Shown here piece by piece: positions 22,759 to 34,105 of a stretch of 64,000 nucleotides of DNA. The number at the start of each line of letters is the position of its first letter. The first letter of the stretch is position 1. The DNA lies in assembly GCF_050948215.1 (NCBI RefSeq), contig NC_135158.1, positions 2,589,822-2,653,821 on the forward strand. The letters are read 5' to 3'. The notes under the pieces were generated by a model that ran no database searches, was not told the DNA's origin, and saw only the letters and a program-made list of their open reading frames with translations. Source of the stretch: Halictus rubicundus. Its lineage: Eukaryota > Arthropoda > Insecta > Hymenoptera > Halictidae. Position numbers and translations under genes: made by a program.

Positions 22759-22995
22759 TTAATTGTGAGACGGTGTCGGAGAATGCAAATGATTTTCGCT
22801 GAGCGCGCCCAAAGCTAGATTATTCCACTTTTGTTCTAATTCCTTCAGTGTCATATGAGAATCACCATTGTCGCTCTCCGGATCAGGTAATTCTGCTGGT
22901 GGTACTACAATATCGTCGATGGGCAAACATTCATCTTGCCAAGCATCATCGATCAGATCTAATAATCTACCGTCCCCGCATACTTGACTGTCCAT
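22759..22995 (-). CDS. ANAPC13: Anaphase-promoting complex subunit 13
   Basis: A small subunit that stabilises the TPR lobe of the APC/C ubiquitin ligase. A single-exon frame of 78 residues (human 74). MDSQVCGDGRLLDLIDDAWQ aligns with the human MDSEVQRDGRILDLIDDAWR, then LPIDDI, PPAELPDPESDNG and WNNLALGAL follow as in the family. An in-frame ATG five codons upstream (23010) exists, but the family start is 22995. The stop is followed at once by AG|GTGGGT, a plausible splice donor, and the next cistron is ZFAND1 on the same strand. Confidence 0.93.
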   Translation of the reverse strand: MDSQVCGDGRLLDLIDDAWQDECLPIDDIVVPPAELPDPESDNGDSHMTLKELEQKWNNLALGALSENHLHSPTPSHN

Positions 22996-23801
22996 TCCGT
23001 AAAGACACAATTAATCGAACAACGCTAGGCTGTTCATTCAAAGAAATGCCAAAGAATTTTTGAACGACTCGATTAGGAACGGTAGCGCCGAAATGGCTGA
23101 AATTCTGCGCAATAACACAGGATCATTGTACACGCGCATGAAGATAATGAAATTGTTTCTCAAATGTTGCATATTCATGAAAAATAGCATACAGATTTTT
23201 TTAATCGAACTACATCGAAAATCTCCGAATTGTTAATAAACTGATTAGCTTGCATCGAAGATTGTTCATTTGTTACGTTTCTAATCATTATTTAATCTTT
23301 ATGTATGCGGTGGATAAAATAATCGAAACGACTCTTAGCGTCATCTACGGAAGAAGGGGCAAACATGTAGCCGATTAGATTAGCGCTTCTAACGCTAGAT
23401 GGCAGCACGATAACATTTTAGCGTCAAAAAACACAACATTTATTAATTGCTATTATCTGTTAAACGATGGCATTGCAAGGTGAACAAATAATAGCACATT
23501 TTTTACTGCAAAGTATTAATTTTATTCAATGGTCTTAAACACTATAAGTACATTGCATCAAGATAAGCATAACATTCTTAAACTAACGATTATCCTCCGT
23601 CCACTTCGCTATGTTTAATATAAGTTAACGCGACAGCTCCTCTCTGTTACTTCTAGCTTAAAAATACTTAACGCTTTGGTTCCCAGATCATGTTACATTT
23701 AGATCACCTTGTTTGTATAATTTTTAGTGAAATTCCCTGTTTTTTGGCTGTTCGTGGCAATCGATTCCTCTTCACAATGCACAATGCTCCCTATGCATTA
23801 A
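22996..23801. other. Spacer between ANAPC13 and astakine
   Basis: Holds the ANAPC13 promoter and probably the astakine 3' UTR. The only structured element noticed is the three-part motif at 23342-23403. Confidence 0.5.
23342..23403. promoter_or_regulatory. Three-part motif, copy 1, upstream of ANAPC13
   Basis: CATCTACGG (23342), TAGCCGATTAG (23368) and CTAGATGGC (23395). The same three words occur in the same order over the same 62-bp span at 36674-36735. The outer two are near-inverted half-sites. It lies about 350 bp upstream of the ANAPC13 start codon. Confidence 0.5.
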
Positions 23802-24527
23802 TCAATCCTCTTTACTGCGGTTTTCATTGGTTAGCACATTTGAGTCGTGTTTCCCGGCTGACTCGCTGCAGGTTCCTTTATCGCAGAACAATCCATCGGC
23901 GCAGGGACAAAGGATGTAATGAACGTCGGTCAATAGCACTTGAGTACCGTCAGGGTACGACGCTGTCATGTTGATAGTGGAAGCGCTGCTTGGTCTGCAC
24001 GTTTCTCCCGCAGCTTGCATAGGTCTGCATTGGGGGGTGCTGTACCTGATCGGTCCTGGAATCGGTCATTTGATCAATTAGATACAGGGGAGGGGCTGCA
24101 AGGGGGCTAATCCTTTAGTATGTAACTTTAACTAAACGCTACAAACGGGTTAATCGTTTAGTATGTAATTTTAATGAAATACTGCAAAGAGGTTAATCCT
24201 TTAGTGCTGAACCAATTTTTTCGGTGGGCACCTGTACTGTGGTGCCTCAACGTTTTTTTTTAAAATGGGTATGGGTATTAGCTTTTTGTGAGCGTGATGG
24301 GTCTAGTCATCTCTTTTAGTTGTCTGTATCATGCATCACACTTCTACTAAACTGTTCGCAGCACAAGATTTCTTTTCGATGGCGTCAATCGTCATACCTA
24401 TGGTGCAACAGTGTCCGGCCCCGCATTCCAAATTATTCTGACAGTGAATATAATCCGGTCGACCCTCCGCGTGGGAGAGACAGCTGAATGAGAGGAGGAG
24501 AACCGAAGCGAGCAAGATCGACGCCAT
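23802..24527 (-). CDS. Astakine (prokineticin-domain haematopoietic cytokine)
   Basis: A secreted cytokine; in crustaceans astakines drive haemocyte production, and the family is present in many insects but missing from flies. Coding exons 24398-24527 and 23802-24055, joined in phase 1, give 127 residues. The start at 24527 gives a clean signal peptide (MASILLASVLLLSFSCLSHA). The mature part has ten cysteines in prokineticin/colipase order: HCQNNLEC, GHCCTIG, PQC, GETC, ILCPC, LFC, GTC. It keeps the N-terminal EGRPDYI and the central SYPDG typical of astakines. A splice acceptor just upstream of the ATG (CTTTCCAG at about 24551-24558) implies a non-coding 5' exon further up. The intron holds three 42-bp tandem copies. 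Confidence 0.9.
24096..24215. repeat. 42-bp tandem repeat, about three copies, in the astakine intron
   Basis: Copies start near 24096, 24138 and 24180, each beginning GCTRCAA-like and containing TAATC(C/G)TTTAGT. They are imperfect. Confidence 0.55.
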
Positions 24528-27020
24528 CGTTGCTTTTGATGTCGGATATCTGGAAAGAAATAGCAAACAATCGTTACCGTCACTCGTGGAACATAGTTTC
24601 ATGAAATGCAATCTTTGTCCAGATCTGCATTCTTGCAAAGCAGATGCGAAGTTGATGCGCGAAAACGTCTACGAAGACGAAGTCATTTAAGATGGCTATC
24701 TTGAACACTTGCGCCAGCGGCAACCACTTAATATTCACATGCAAATCACCAAACTGGTCGAAGAGTATATTTAAACAATTCTTCGTTGCAGTCGAACTTG
24801 CGCGACCTTGAGTGATCTTCATAATATGAGTCATTGACGTTCATTACTCTTCCACTTATGAAATAATTAGCAACCCCAGATGATGGAAAGTCACCGATTC
24901 TTTAAACATTTAAACACGAAATCAACCGTTCTATCGGATATTCAGATAAAATTCAGCTGTTTCGGTACTATCATGGCAAGTGCCAGGGGACAAAGCGAAT
25001 GAGTCTACCAGGAAATCTGTTTAGCAGCCTCCATGTAGGTTGATCTTATATGGACCGATCTTTTGTCCAGGGCTTAGTCACGCGTTAATCTCGCGACAAA
25101 AACACGAGGCGTCGACTTTCGACTGGTCGGAACCGTGAATACCATTAAATTCAATAAATCGTGAAGACCGTGGCTGCTCGACGAAATCTTCGCGACGAAG
25201 ATCGCTGATCTTCACGCTCGTCTTAAATTCAGCATCATCGCTAACCCTCGTCTTTCTCGCGTCCGTGATTAATGTATCATCGACAATTATATAATTCCCG
25301 GCTGCAACGTTATACGATACACATTATTTCCGAGGACGCCCGTTCGATATTTCTGCGTTAATGACGCGCCGCGAACGGAATTATGAATGACTCGCGACGA
25401 ATAGATCGCGGACGTGCGCGAGAAGTCACACGGTTCTACCGACTCGCGAAAGTTGACTTCACGGTGGCTTCTCTATTTGGTAAAACGACACACGCCGTTG
25501 ATCTTTGTTATCGCCTCGGCGTTACACAAAGCTTCGGCGTTGATCCTGCGACGATATTCTTTTCCCAAGTTTCCGGAACTGTTTCTCTTCAATTATGCAG
25601 TTGTAAGCGTCTCGAATTCTAACGTGATACCTTTCCCCGCGAAGCTTCCGGAATCGTGTGCGCGTAATTGGTACCGCCGCAGTAATTAGGTCCCTTACCC
25701 TATTCAATAATTTGTCATTTCGTTATTATGCCGAACGAAATAAAGTCCCTCAACGTTCTGCACGGTACTCACCTTACGCGTGAAGATGTATGATTATTGA
25801 TCTCGAGCTGGTTTTTTCTTCTTTCTGTGTCAGGTGTTAGAAGATCGAGAAGCACGATGACGATTACACGTACATTCGCGGATGCCAGTAGAGATCGTTC
25901 ACGTTGTCCACGCTCGGCGAACGCTTGTCGGCATTTGATCGAGTGAACCGATGAGTCTGTTGTTTTTATATCGACTCTTCCTCCGCTTGGCTCCCGCGTT
26001 CTTCCAAATAAACGGTTCGCGCGTTTTTCCTCGAAGAGAAAGATTCACGCGCGGGCGCCACGGTCGGTTCGATCGATCTTCGTGCCCGGATCCACGGAGA
26101 TCGCTTTCGAACCGAGCCATTATCCTGGAGGACGCTCGCGCAACAGCCACCGAAACCGCTGCAATCGCTAGGGCCTGACTCAATTCTGTCCTTCGGAATA
26201 AGGATTCAATCCACTAGACAGTGCATTTTAATGTTCAAGATGTAGGAGTTGGATTTATTCTTTTTTTTTTTAAATAATTTTAATCAGCTGAAAATAATGT
26301 GACGGTAGTTTTACATTCTTTAACGCCTTTTCAAAGACAGAGACGAACGCTTTCGCAAAAAAGGAACGGGAAAGCTATTAGAAGGTGTTAGAAACTAGAG
26401 GTGACTATCGTTCTATCAACTTTATGTACCATTTATCTTCATTGACTACAGCGACGCGAATTGTCTCGGTGATCTGATCTTAATCGAATGAAAATGGTTC
26501 TGTTAGAGTCTCGAATTGAGTTTTGTTCTCGTCACCTTTATAATCGCATTTCACAGACACGCAGATTCAATCGGGGATCGTCCGTTTATAATTACTTGTT
26601 ACGTAATCAATTGAATGGAAATCCCGCGACGCGAGATCGCATCAGATCCTGTAAGCCCGCGCGTAGGATTAATAATTAATGCCATTTGTTGTTCAGTATT
26701 AATGGACACAATGTCGTTTGTCGGGTAGCGATGGAGCCGAGTTCAATGCGTGCTCGTGAACTTCGATCAATCCGATGTCGTACATTTTTGAACGAGTACG
26801 AGTTGCTCAAGTGAACTCGCTTTTTATCAATTGGGTGTTTATCGGTCAAAAAACCACGGGAGCGGGTTCACCGATCTCGGTTATACATCGGAGGACCATT
26901 AAATGTTGCATCATTCTCGGCTCCACCGAGTTTCTAATTCACCCGTAATCGTGAGACCAGCATTTCCTACGCAACCAATTCGTTTCCGATTATGCGTACC
27001 TGCGGGTATTGCTAATTACC

Positions 27021-27060
27021 AGACTGCGGATTTCATGCATCTATGATAAAAATGAGAAAG
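27021..27060. repeat. MITE family A, one end
   Basis: AGACTGCGGATTTCATGCAT, then CTATGATAAAAATG, matches the inverted right terminus of family A. The partner end was not found. Confidence 0.45.
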
Positions 27061-27156
27061 TGGAACTTAAAATAGCAGAGTATTGTTGCAATCTTTTCTA
27101 ACAAAAATCACTGCTAAAAAGAACCTATTATCGCATATAATCGATAATAATATTAT

Positions 27157-27234
27157 CGGGCTGCCCGCTGGGGTGCCTCCCGGGCTGCCCGCGGGGCTCC
27201 TCCCCGGGCTGCCAGCCGGGCTGCCCGCCGGGCC
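27157..27234. repeat. GC-rich 12-bp minisatellite
   Basis: Repeats of CGGGCTGCCCGC and variants in an otherwise AT-rich setting. The unit length is a multiple of three, so it reads as GLPA repeats in one frame; this is not taken as a gene. Confidence 0.65.
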
Positions 27235-27255
27235 CAACTATGGGCAAGTGACTCA

Positions 27256-27490
27256 TCATGTTTTGGAAATGTTATGCGGGTGTTTTGGCCATGTTTGGCG
27301 GGTGTTTTACGCATGTTTTTCACATACTATAAGCATATTTTGCGGTTGTTTTTGTTCATGTTATGCGCGTGTTTTACGCATGTTCCTCACATGTCATTGG
27401 CCTGTTTTGGGCATGTATTGAGCACAATTTGCGCATGTTTCGCGGTGTCTTGCGAATGTTTTGGGTATTTTTTGGGCATGTTTTTGAAAT
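27256..27490. repeat. Degenerate CATGTTTT-type minisatellite
   Basis: CATGTT recurs about every 21-23 bases or a multiple of that, with GGGTGTTTT or TGCGCGTGTTTT between copies. It follows the GC-rich minisatellite directly. Confidence 0.5.
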
Positions 27491-28595
27491 GTCTTTTTCT
27501 ATTTGTCCGCACTGTGCAACGCGGCGAAAACCAAACAGTCGAACTTGAGGCGAGAAGGACTCTCCGCGTCTCTTTCTTTTCATATGCTGTCCTTCTTTGC
27601 GTCCGAAACTTTAATCGTTCATTACACAAGTAATTATCATCGGAATTATATCATTCGGAATAGTACGTTAAATAAACGCTACTCTGGTTTTCAACATATT
27701 TCTGTTCCCACAGATCGATCCTTGGAACAATTATCTATTAAAAAAGTGTATGGAAATAATGCTTGTTCACGAAACATTTTTAAATTACAAATTAAGGTAT
27801 CTCATATGAAAGAAGTAGAAATTGATTTTCCTAAAATTATGCTTTAATAATTTCTTACTTAAAATATTTTTACGAATTTTTTGTCCTTATAAAAATATCT
27901 GTAACATTTGATAATCGATATGGTTCCGTGATGTTTCACCTTCTCACCGATGAGAATTTCCTTAGTGGCCTTCTGCACCGACGAGATACCGTCGTTGGCC
28001 TTCTGTTTCTTACTCCAGCCAAAATCTATCCTAGAGGGCAGTAGAAATCTCGTCGGTGAGTAGGTTCTGATCCAGCCGAAAAGATGTTACAGGTTCTGTT
28101 CCAGGCTAAAAAGATGATGCGTGGGAAATAATTAAATTTATCAATTAGGCGAGTCACTTTGTAAAAAAGAGAAAGTGTAGAGGAATTTGAAAATACAAAA
28201 ATCGAAAATCGCCGGAAAGGCGAATATCGCGAGTAGTCTTCTTAGCCATCTGTCAGCGACTTGGCGAGGCTTCACCACAAAGAGGCTAATTTTCTCTTAC
28301 TATAGATAGAATAGGAATAACTGGAAATAACCTCATATCCCATGCAAAGGATTACGATGTTTTCGGTTTCGCGGGGTTACAACTATTTATAAAACCAGCT
28401 ATTCGAACGTGTGCCATTTAAAATGGTTGAACACGCGTTACCGGCGTTCTATCCGAGATAATTATTCGCTGTGCATCTCAGCATTAGTCGGCGATTTATC
28501 GTGGAATTACGATTCCCGTGATGGGACTTATGGTTTCGTGAGATCGGTGGATCCACTTTGGTTTTCTTTTTCTCAGTCCTGCAACAAATTCAATC

Positions 28596-30814
28596 ATGGT
28601 AATCTCTCTGCACACACCTGTCTAGATTCAAGTATTAGTAACAATATATTCAATATTTCAGGCTTTTTTAGGAGCTCAATTGGTGATCACTCTTATTATG
28701 GTCAGTGTCATCCAAAAATTGACTCCACATTTCTCCTTGGCAAGATGGATATTATGTTCTACAGGGTATATTTAGCTGATTAGCAACAACATTGATTAAG
28801 CACGATACAAAGTTAATAGATGATTTTTTAATTGTTTAATAGGTTGACACGGTACTTGTATCCAACTGACCAACAGCTAAGGAGTCTCGTGGGCGTACCC
28901 AAAGAGAAACCCAAGAAAGGCAAGCATACAGAGAATGGAAAGGTTGCCGACGTATTTCAAGTTCCTAGAAATCTGGATATTACATTAGAGAGCGTGAAGA
29001 TAACTACCTTAGATGTAGTGCATTTAAAATATTATACAGAGTATCAATGGTTGTTGGATTTTTCTGTTTATGCTGCTGCAGTGTATGCTCTTACAGAGGT
29101 TGGTACAAAGGAAAAGTAAAATGAAAAGTTCAAGCTCTTTTCTTCAGATCCTTATAATGCTTTGTATCAAACAGGTCTATAATTATTTCTATCCGATCAG
29201 AGACGAAATAAATCTAAGTATGCTTTGGTGCTCATTGGTTCTGGGTTTTGCATTGTATCCTTTTCTCTAGCAACTCGTGTTTGGACGTACTTCCTCTTGA
29301 GAATTAATCTTATGTATTGAGATTGACTTCCTTAATTAGTACTTAGCAAAGTCCTGCTTTCCCTGTGGATAGAATATTTTAAAGGAGAGGAGAGCATAGG
29401 TGAAAGGTCTACGTGTATCGTCACTGGATTTGCTTATCTTCTCCTAGCTATGATGATTCTTATAGTCGACGAGAACAATCTCGAAATTGGATTGGACAAA
29501 GCCTACTCAAGCTTTAATCACAGTGCATCTTTGTTCTTAGATAATCAAGGTCTTTCGTCTACGTAAGTCTGTAGAACCTTAACCGGAGCTTCCAGGGTTA
29601 TTTCGCCTCTATGTATATATGTACTATGGTAATTTCCTTTGTAGAGGACCTGCATCAAAAATTGTTATCAAATTCTTTCTTGCCTTGTGGTGTGGTTTGC
29701 TTGGTTCTTTATTTACTTTCCCTGGATTGAGAGCATCGAAAATGCATTGGGATTCATTAAGGTATCCACACTGTAGTAATCTGAAAAATATTCCCACTAG
29801 ATCAAATGTTTAACAAAATAATATGTTTCAGATACAACAAAGACAGGAAGCTATTGTTATTGCTATCGAATATTAGTTATGCTTCTCCACTTCTGTTGAT
29901 AAGCTTATGGATCAAGCCTATAAGTAGGGATTACCTTACAGTACGAATATTCTCTGGCATGAACGGGCCACTGTAAGTGTAAACAAATTGAACACTTCAA
30001 TAACACGTTCGTAGGGATGTATTTTTAAAAATAAATTCTTTCAGAATGACATCCTCGGCTTTCGAGAGTATGAGGCTGATCGCGATCGTCGTTGCTGTGT
30101 TATTAAAGCTAATACTTATGCCGATGTATCTGCAATCATATCTAAACTTAGCTGTGCAACGATTGGAGAATCAAAAGAAAGAAGCTGGTAGAATAAAGAA
30201 CGTCGATTTACAGAAAAAGGTGCTCACAAAAGAAACACTTATGACAATCGAACGTAAACATAGTCGTCGATTACGTTAACAATCGTCTCTAAAATTTGTT
30301 TCAGATTGCAGCAGTATTTTATTATTTATGTGTTGTTGCGTTGCAGTTTATTGTTCCATTAATTATATGTTTATTTTTTACGTTCATGTACAAATCGTTA
30401 GGTAAGATCATTTCGAAGAATTGCTTGCAAATTTTATTTTTCGCATGCTAATGTGTTTGCGTATTTTCGTCAGGTGGTTACACGTGGGAAGGTATCTTCC
30501 GAGAGCCAGCTTTAGAAGAGTGTCCAGCGGATGAACCACCGAGATCGATACTGAGAGGAAACAATGACGATCCTGAAAGATCTGTTGTGCAAACCGCGCA
30601 AGATTTTCAACTCGCGCTGAGTTCTTTGAAACAGGTATAATTATAAAGACGATACCGCAAAGAGTACGCTTACATGTGATTTGTTGTTTTACAGATATTT
30701 ACAACAGAAGTGTACGGAGGTTTATTCGGTCTAGCGACATGGTGGAGTTGCTTCACATTATTCGCGACTACCGCCATGGGCATGTTTTATCAGTCATACT
30801 TCTCTAGCATGTGA
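28596..30814 (+). CDS. TMEM161B: Transmembrane protein 161 (TMEM161B-like)
   Basis: A conserved multi-pass membrane protein; the family has been tied to cardiac rhythm and calcium handling, but its biochemical role is unsettled. Exons: 28596-28598 (ATG only), 28662-28765, 28843-29098, 29175-29254, 29347-29562, 29645-29761, 29832-29972, 30045-30219, 30305-30401, 30474-30634 and 30695-30814, giving 489 residues (human TMEM161B 487). Matches run the whole length: GAQLVITLIMVSVIQK, SLARWILC, EYQWLLDF, FTFPGLR, KKEAGRI, VFYYLCVVALQ, ALSSLK and the C-terminal FYQSYFSS. About eight hydrophobic spans are seen. An initiator exon carrying only ATG is unusual but fits the frame, the donor (ATG|GTAATC) and the family start. 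Confidence 0.93.
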
Positions 30815-31660
30815 AAAGTCACCGCGGGAGGGAACATTCTATGTCATTTCGCACAAACTTACGTCAATCTTTGCAATTGGTCTATCGATTCTGCTGCCAC
30901 TGGAATATTCAACGAATATTTTTCGATAAAGTACCTTGCACCGAGGTACGCACAACATCGACTGTCCAGAAGGAACCATTTGTACTAACTTTTCAAATTT
31001 GTAATACGTATAGTAATAAAAATGCTGCGACTTTACTACGACAAGACAAATGTTTAAATCTACCATGTGATCATATATAACGTTTATACGATTAGCAGGG
31101 AGAAATTTATGGATGTTTTACTTTACGAAGTATGGCTTCTTGAACGTGTGCGAGACATAAATAAGTTGTATATCACTGCCAGTAAATAAGCTATTTAACA
31201 TTCTACGAATGACTATCTGATTACCATTAATAACCTGTCGGCGTATCATCACCGCTCTTGGCTGGCCGAAAGTAACTTTCTTCAGCTGCGTCACGATCTT
31301 AGATGAGTCACATAGAGATCTATTACTGCCTTTTATATATGTATATTAATCGCAGCATTGCGATTCTTGTATATATTAATTCTACAGAGAATACTGTTAT
31401 GTACGACGATGTAACAGCATTTTCAGAAAGATACAGCGAGTCGCGATGAATTTTCAACAGTTTGTATCATCGTTTGTAAATAATCGTGCAATTATGTACC
31501 ATTAAGTTGCATTATAAAGATTTGTAAAGACAAAGGCTTGATATCGTGCGATTACGATTCATGAACTGTCCCATCTTGGCATCTTGGAGAAAGTGTGATT
31601 GTACCTCTGAAAATATGTCGATGTGATTCTACTCACGTATGAACCCGGCCGCTTCCGCAA
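30815..31660. other. TMEM161 3' flank and upstream region of the cuticle-like gene
   Basis: Non-coding. The 5' part should be the TMEM161 3' UTR. No repeat or RNA gene recognised. Confidence 0.5.
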
Positions 31661-31667
31661 TATATAA
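31661..31667 (+). promoter_or_regulatory. TATA box of the cuticle-like gene
   Basis: TATATAA, about 108 bases before the start codon at 31769. This puts the expected start of transcription near 31690, with a short 5' UTR. Confidence 0.65.
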
Positions 31668-31768
31668 CTCCCCACGGGGTGGCTTAGCGACAGAATAGTT
31701 GATGTTCCGTTGATAATACCATCGTTCGTTCCTGTGAGACAGTGCTAAAGTTCTTATAAATTAACAAC

Positions 31769-32814
31769 ATGCTGGTGAGTACCCTGCGAAAATTTTTCAA
31801 CTTCAATGAATAGTACGTCTTCTTCTTAGAACTTTGCAAGCAATGTACTAAATAGGTCAGCACAAAAGTTCGTGCCTGATTCCTTGTATTTTAATACGAA
31901 ATCGGGCACTTTTGCACTGATCTAATATATTTGTTCTAGTTGCTAACAGATCTATACCTTTCAGAAATACGTAGTACTCGGTTGCATGGTGCTCTCTGCT
32001 GCATTTGCTGAGGCACCTATTCAAGGTGTGAAGCCCACAAATGTATTGGGTACTTCTGATCAACACGCGTCTTTCAGTTTCGTTAGGCCAGGTTTAACAC
32101 AGACCGCCTTTGCATTCAGTGGACCCAGCTCTCACCAGTCGTTTAGTTCCAGTGTTGGGAATCCTTACTTAGCACAGAGAGTGCTGCCTAATGTTGCCAA
32201 TGCTCTTGCTTACAGAAACCCTGGCCTAGGTTTGTAATCAATTTACAAAGTGATAGTATTAGGTCAGTGCAAAAAAGTAATCGTGTATCATGTCGCAGGA
32301 GTGTTCCCAGTTGGTCCAATTGCAAACGGCTATGCAGCTGCACCAGTTGCACCCGCATACGTGTCTGCTGCACCTGCACCTGCTCCATATCCTTACCAAG
32401 CTGCTGCAGATCCTGCAGCATTAGCTTATTACCAACAGCTGCAACAAGTTCAGCAACCTCAAGTGCAAGGATACTCTGCAGCTGCTTTGTACCAGGCACA
32501 ATTGGCCCAGCTTCTTGCCCTGAGACAAGCTCAAGCGCAATCGCAAGCACAAGCACAAGCTGTTCAAACGCAACAGGTAAAGAATCGGTTGTAAAACATT
32601 TATTTGCAATAATTTGTAGAAAATTTAAAAGCAATTTCTGTTTAATAGTAATCGTCCGTAGGTCCACGAGCAAGCAGAATTACAGCAGGAGGAGCAACAA
32701 CAACTCCAGAAACAGGAACAACAGCCACAGAGTTTATTGGGTATCGCTTATTCCTCTGCACCTTCTGTGGCACGCGTCAAAGTTTCCGGAAATGGTTATA
32801 AATTCGACTTTTAA
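31769..32814 (+). CDS. Secreted low-complexity Ala/Gln/Pro-rich protein, cuticle-like
   Basis: Probably a structural secreted protein of cuticle or a similar extracellular matrix; this rests on composition and gene layout, not on a named domain. Exons: 31769-31774 (ATG CTG only), 31965-32229, 32299-32576 and 32662-32814, giving 233 residues. Exon 1 plus the start of exon 2 form a signal peptide (MLKYVVLGCMVLSAAFA), the usual split in insect cuticle genes. The mature protein is Ser/Phe-rich first (SFSFVRPG, HQSFSSSVGNPY), then Ala/Pro/Tyr-rich (AAPVAPAYVSAAPAP), then Gln/Ala-rich with alternating QA pairs, then Gln/Glu-rich. It ends VKVSGNGYKFDF. No chitin-binding Rebers-Riddiford domain is seen. 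Introns 1 and 2 carry short mariner-type repeat ends. Confidence 0.8.
31853..31924. repeat. Short palindromic mariner-type element in intron 1 of the cuticle-like gene
   Basis: 72 bp that folds on itself: TAGGTCAGCACAAAAGTTCG on the left and, read on minus, TAGATCAGTGCAAAAGTGCC on the right, with TA at both ends. A related single end, TTAGGTCAGTGCAAAAAAGT, lies at 32261-32280 in the second intron. Confidence 0.6.
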
Positions 32815-32957
32815 ACATCAAGAATTTATCAGTCGCCTTTAACACGTTGTACAGTTTTTATATAACACGTTTATTTATTTGCATTAACTTTATGTGCGCT
32901 TATATGTATCATTTTTATACTACCAATTACTATATGTAAGCATAAGGATACTGATTG

Positions 32958-32963
32958 AATAAA
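32958..32963 (+). terminator. Candidate polyadenylation signal of the cuticle-like gene
   Basis: AATAAA 144 bases after the stop codon. Confidence 0.5.
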
Positions 32964-33099
32964 TACTGTGAATACTTTATTGAAGTTATTTGTTTTATTA
33001 AACTGATAATAAAATATGAAATTAATATGTAACGTTTAGCGTGATATTGTGTTGCGCAAGGAAATTTTTTTGTTAAAAATAAAAAAAAGTAATCCCACT

Positions 33100-33173
33100 A
33101 GGCCCCGGGGGGATTCGAACCCCCGATCTCCTGTTTACTAGACAGGCGCTTTAACCAACTAAGCCACGGCGCC
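33100..33173 (-). tRNA. tRNA-Thr (AGT)
   Basis: GGCGCCGTGGCTTAG opens a full cloverleaf. The anticodon loop is CTAGTAA with AGT at 34-36, the T arm is GGTTCGAATCC, and acceptor arms GGCGCCG/CGGGGCC pair with wobble. A T-run follows as the Pol III terminator. No intron. Confidence 0.95.
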
Positions 33174-33473
33174 GTTGAGCACCAACAACGATTAATACGT
33201 AGAACAGTCTCAAACGTACACTAATTTAACAAGTAATAATCGATATTACGATTATTTTACACCTTCATAATACATACAAATAAAATGAAGAAAATATTTG
33301 TTACATTATGGCCACAATAACCTTTATGCCCAAAAGAGATTTACTATAGATAGAACAATCGTTTCACTGATAAAAACAATAAAAACATCGTTCACCATTA
33401 GAAACAGTTAGAGTATAATGTTCGTATCTATCTGAGAAACTGTTTTAAAAAAAAAAAATTAAACCTCATTTTT

Positions 33474-33555
33474 CGCAGTCGGTAGGACTCGAACCTACGC
33501 TCCCAGAGGGAATCTGATTTCTAGTCAGACGCCTTAACCACTCGGCCACGACTGC
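33474..33555 (-). tRNA. tRNA-Ser (AGA)
   Basis: Acceptor arms GCAGTCG/CGACTGC, a long variable arm, and anticodon loop CTAGAAA. 82 bases, class II. A long T-run lies downstream. No intron. Confidence 0.95.
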
Positions 33556-34033
33556 CGTGATAAACGTTCTCTAAATTTCAAAATTCAAACTAACTCCAAA
33601 TTATTGTAAGCAAATAAGCAACATCTGGCACGTATAGTGCCCTTTACGATAAACTACAGGAATAGTTCCATTATTATTCGAACTAAGAACCAATTAAAGC
33701 GAGGGTAGCCGAGCTGCAACGTCCCTTGTCAACTTTCTCTCTTCCTGATGTCTTGCAGATGTTCCCACGAAAAAGAAGCTCTTGAAAACAAGAACATGTT
33801 TCCTTGATCTACTTTCTAAGCGGGAATAGAGGTCCATACCCTAAAATAGATATACATGATTTTTGAACTGTAAAACGAAAGATCTGAAATGGGTTAATTC
33901 GAATTTGATCCGTCTAGTAGTTTTAGAATTAAATGTCGAGCTATAAAAATGCTGGCTGGAAGTATATGGAAAGCATAGATCAGAAGCAAAAGTTAGTAAA
34001 TGATTAAAAATGTAATGGGAAAAAAAAATTAAT

Positions 34034-34105
34034 TGACCCCGACGTGATTTGAACACGCAACCTTCTGATCTGGAGTCAGACGCGCTACCGTTGCGCCACG
34101 GAGCC
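34034..34105 (-). tRNA. tRNA-Trp (CCA), copy 1
   Basis: Anticodon loop CTCCAGA. The body is identical to the second Trp gene at 37222-37293 except at position 2 (G here, A there), which makes a G-U pair with position 71. T8 terminator downstream. Confidence 0.94.

Larger units (their letters stand above)
24528..28595. other. Intergenic region between astakine and TMEM161 (divergent)
   Basis: 4.1 kb without a recognised coding exon. 25100-26200 is CpG-rich relative to its surroundings and probably contains the astakine promoter and 5' exon. It also contains a MITE-A end (27021) and two minisatellites (27157-27490). The first, non-coding part of TMEM161 exon 1 should lie just before 28596. Confidence 0.5.

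Noticed and set aside
27083..27421. Frame with GLPA repeats followed by a Cys/Phe-rich segment
   Set aside because: It is the direct reading of two minisatellites; no exon context.
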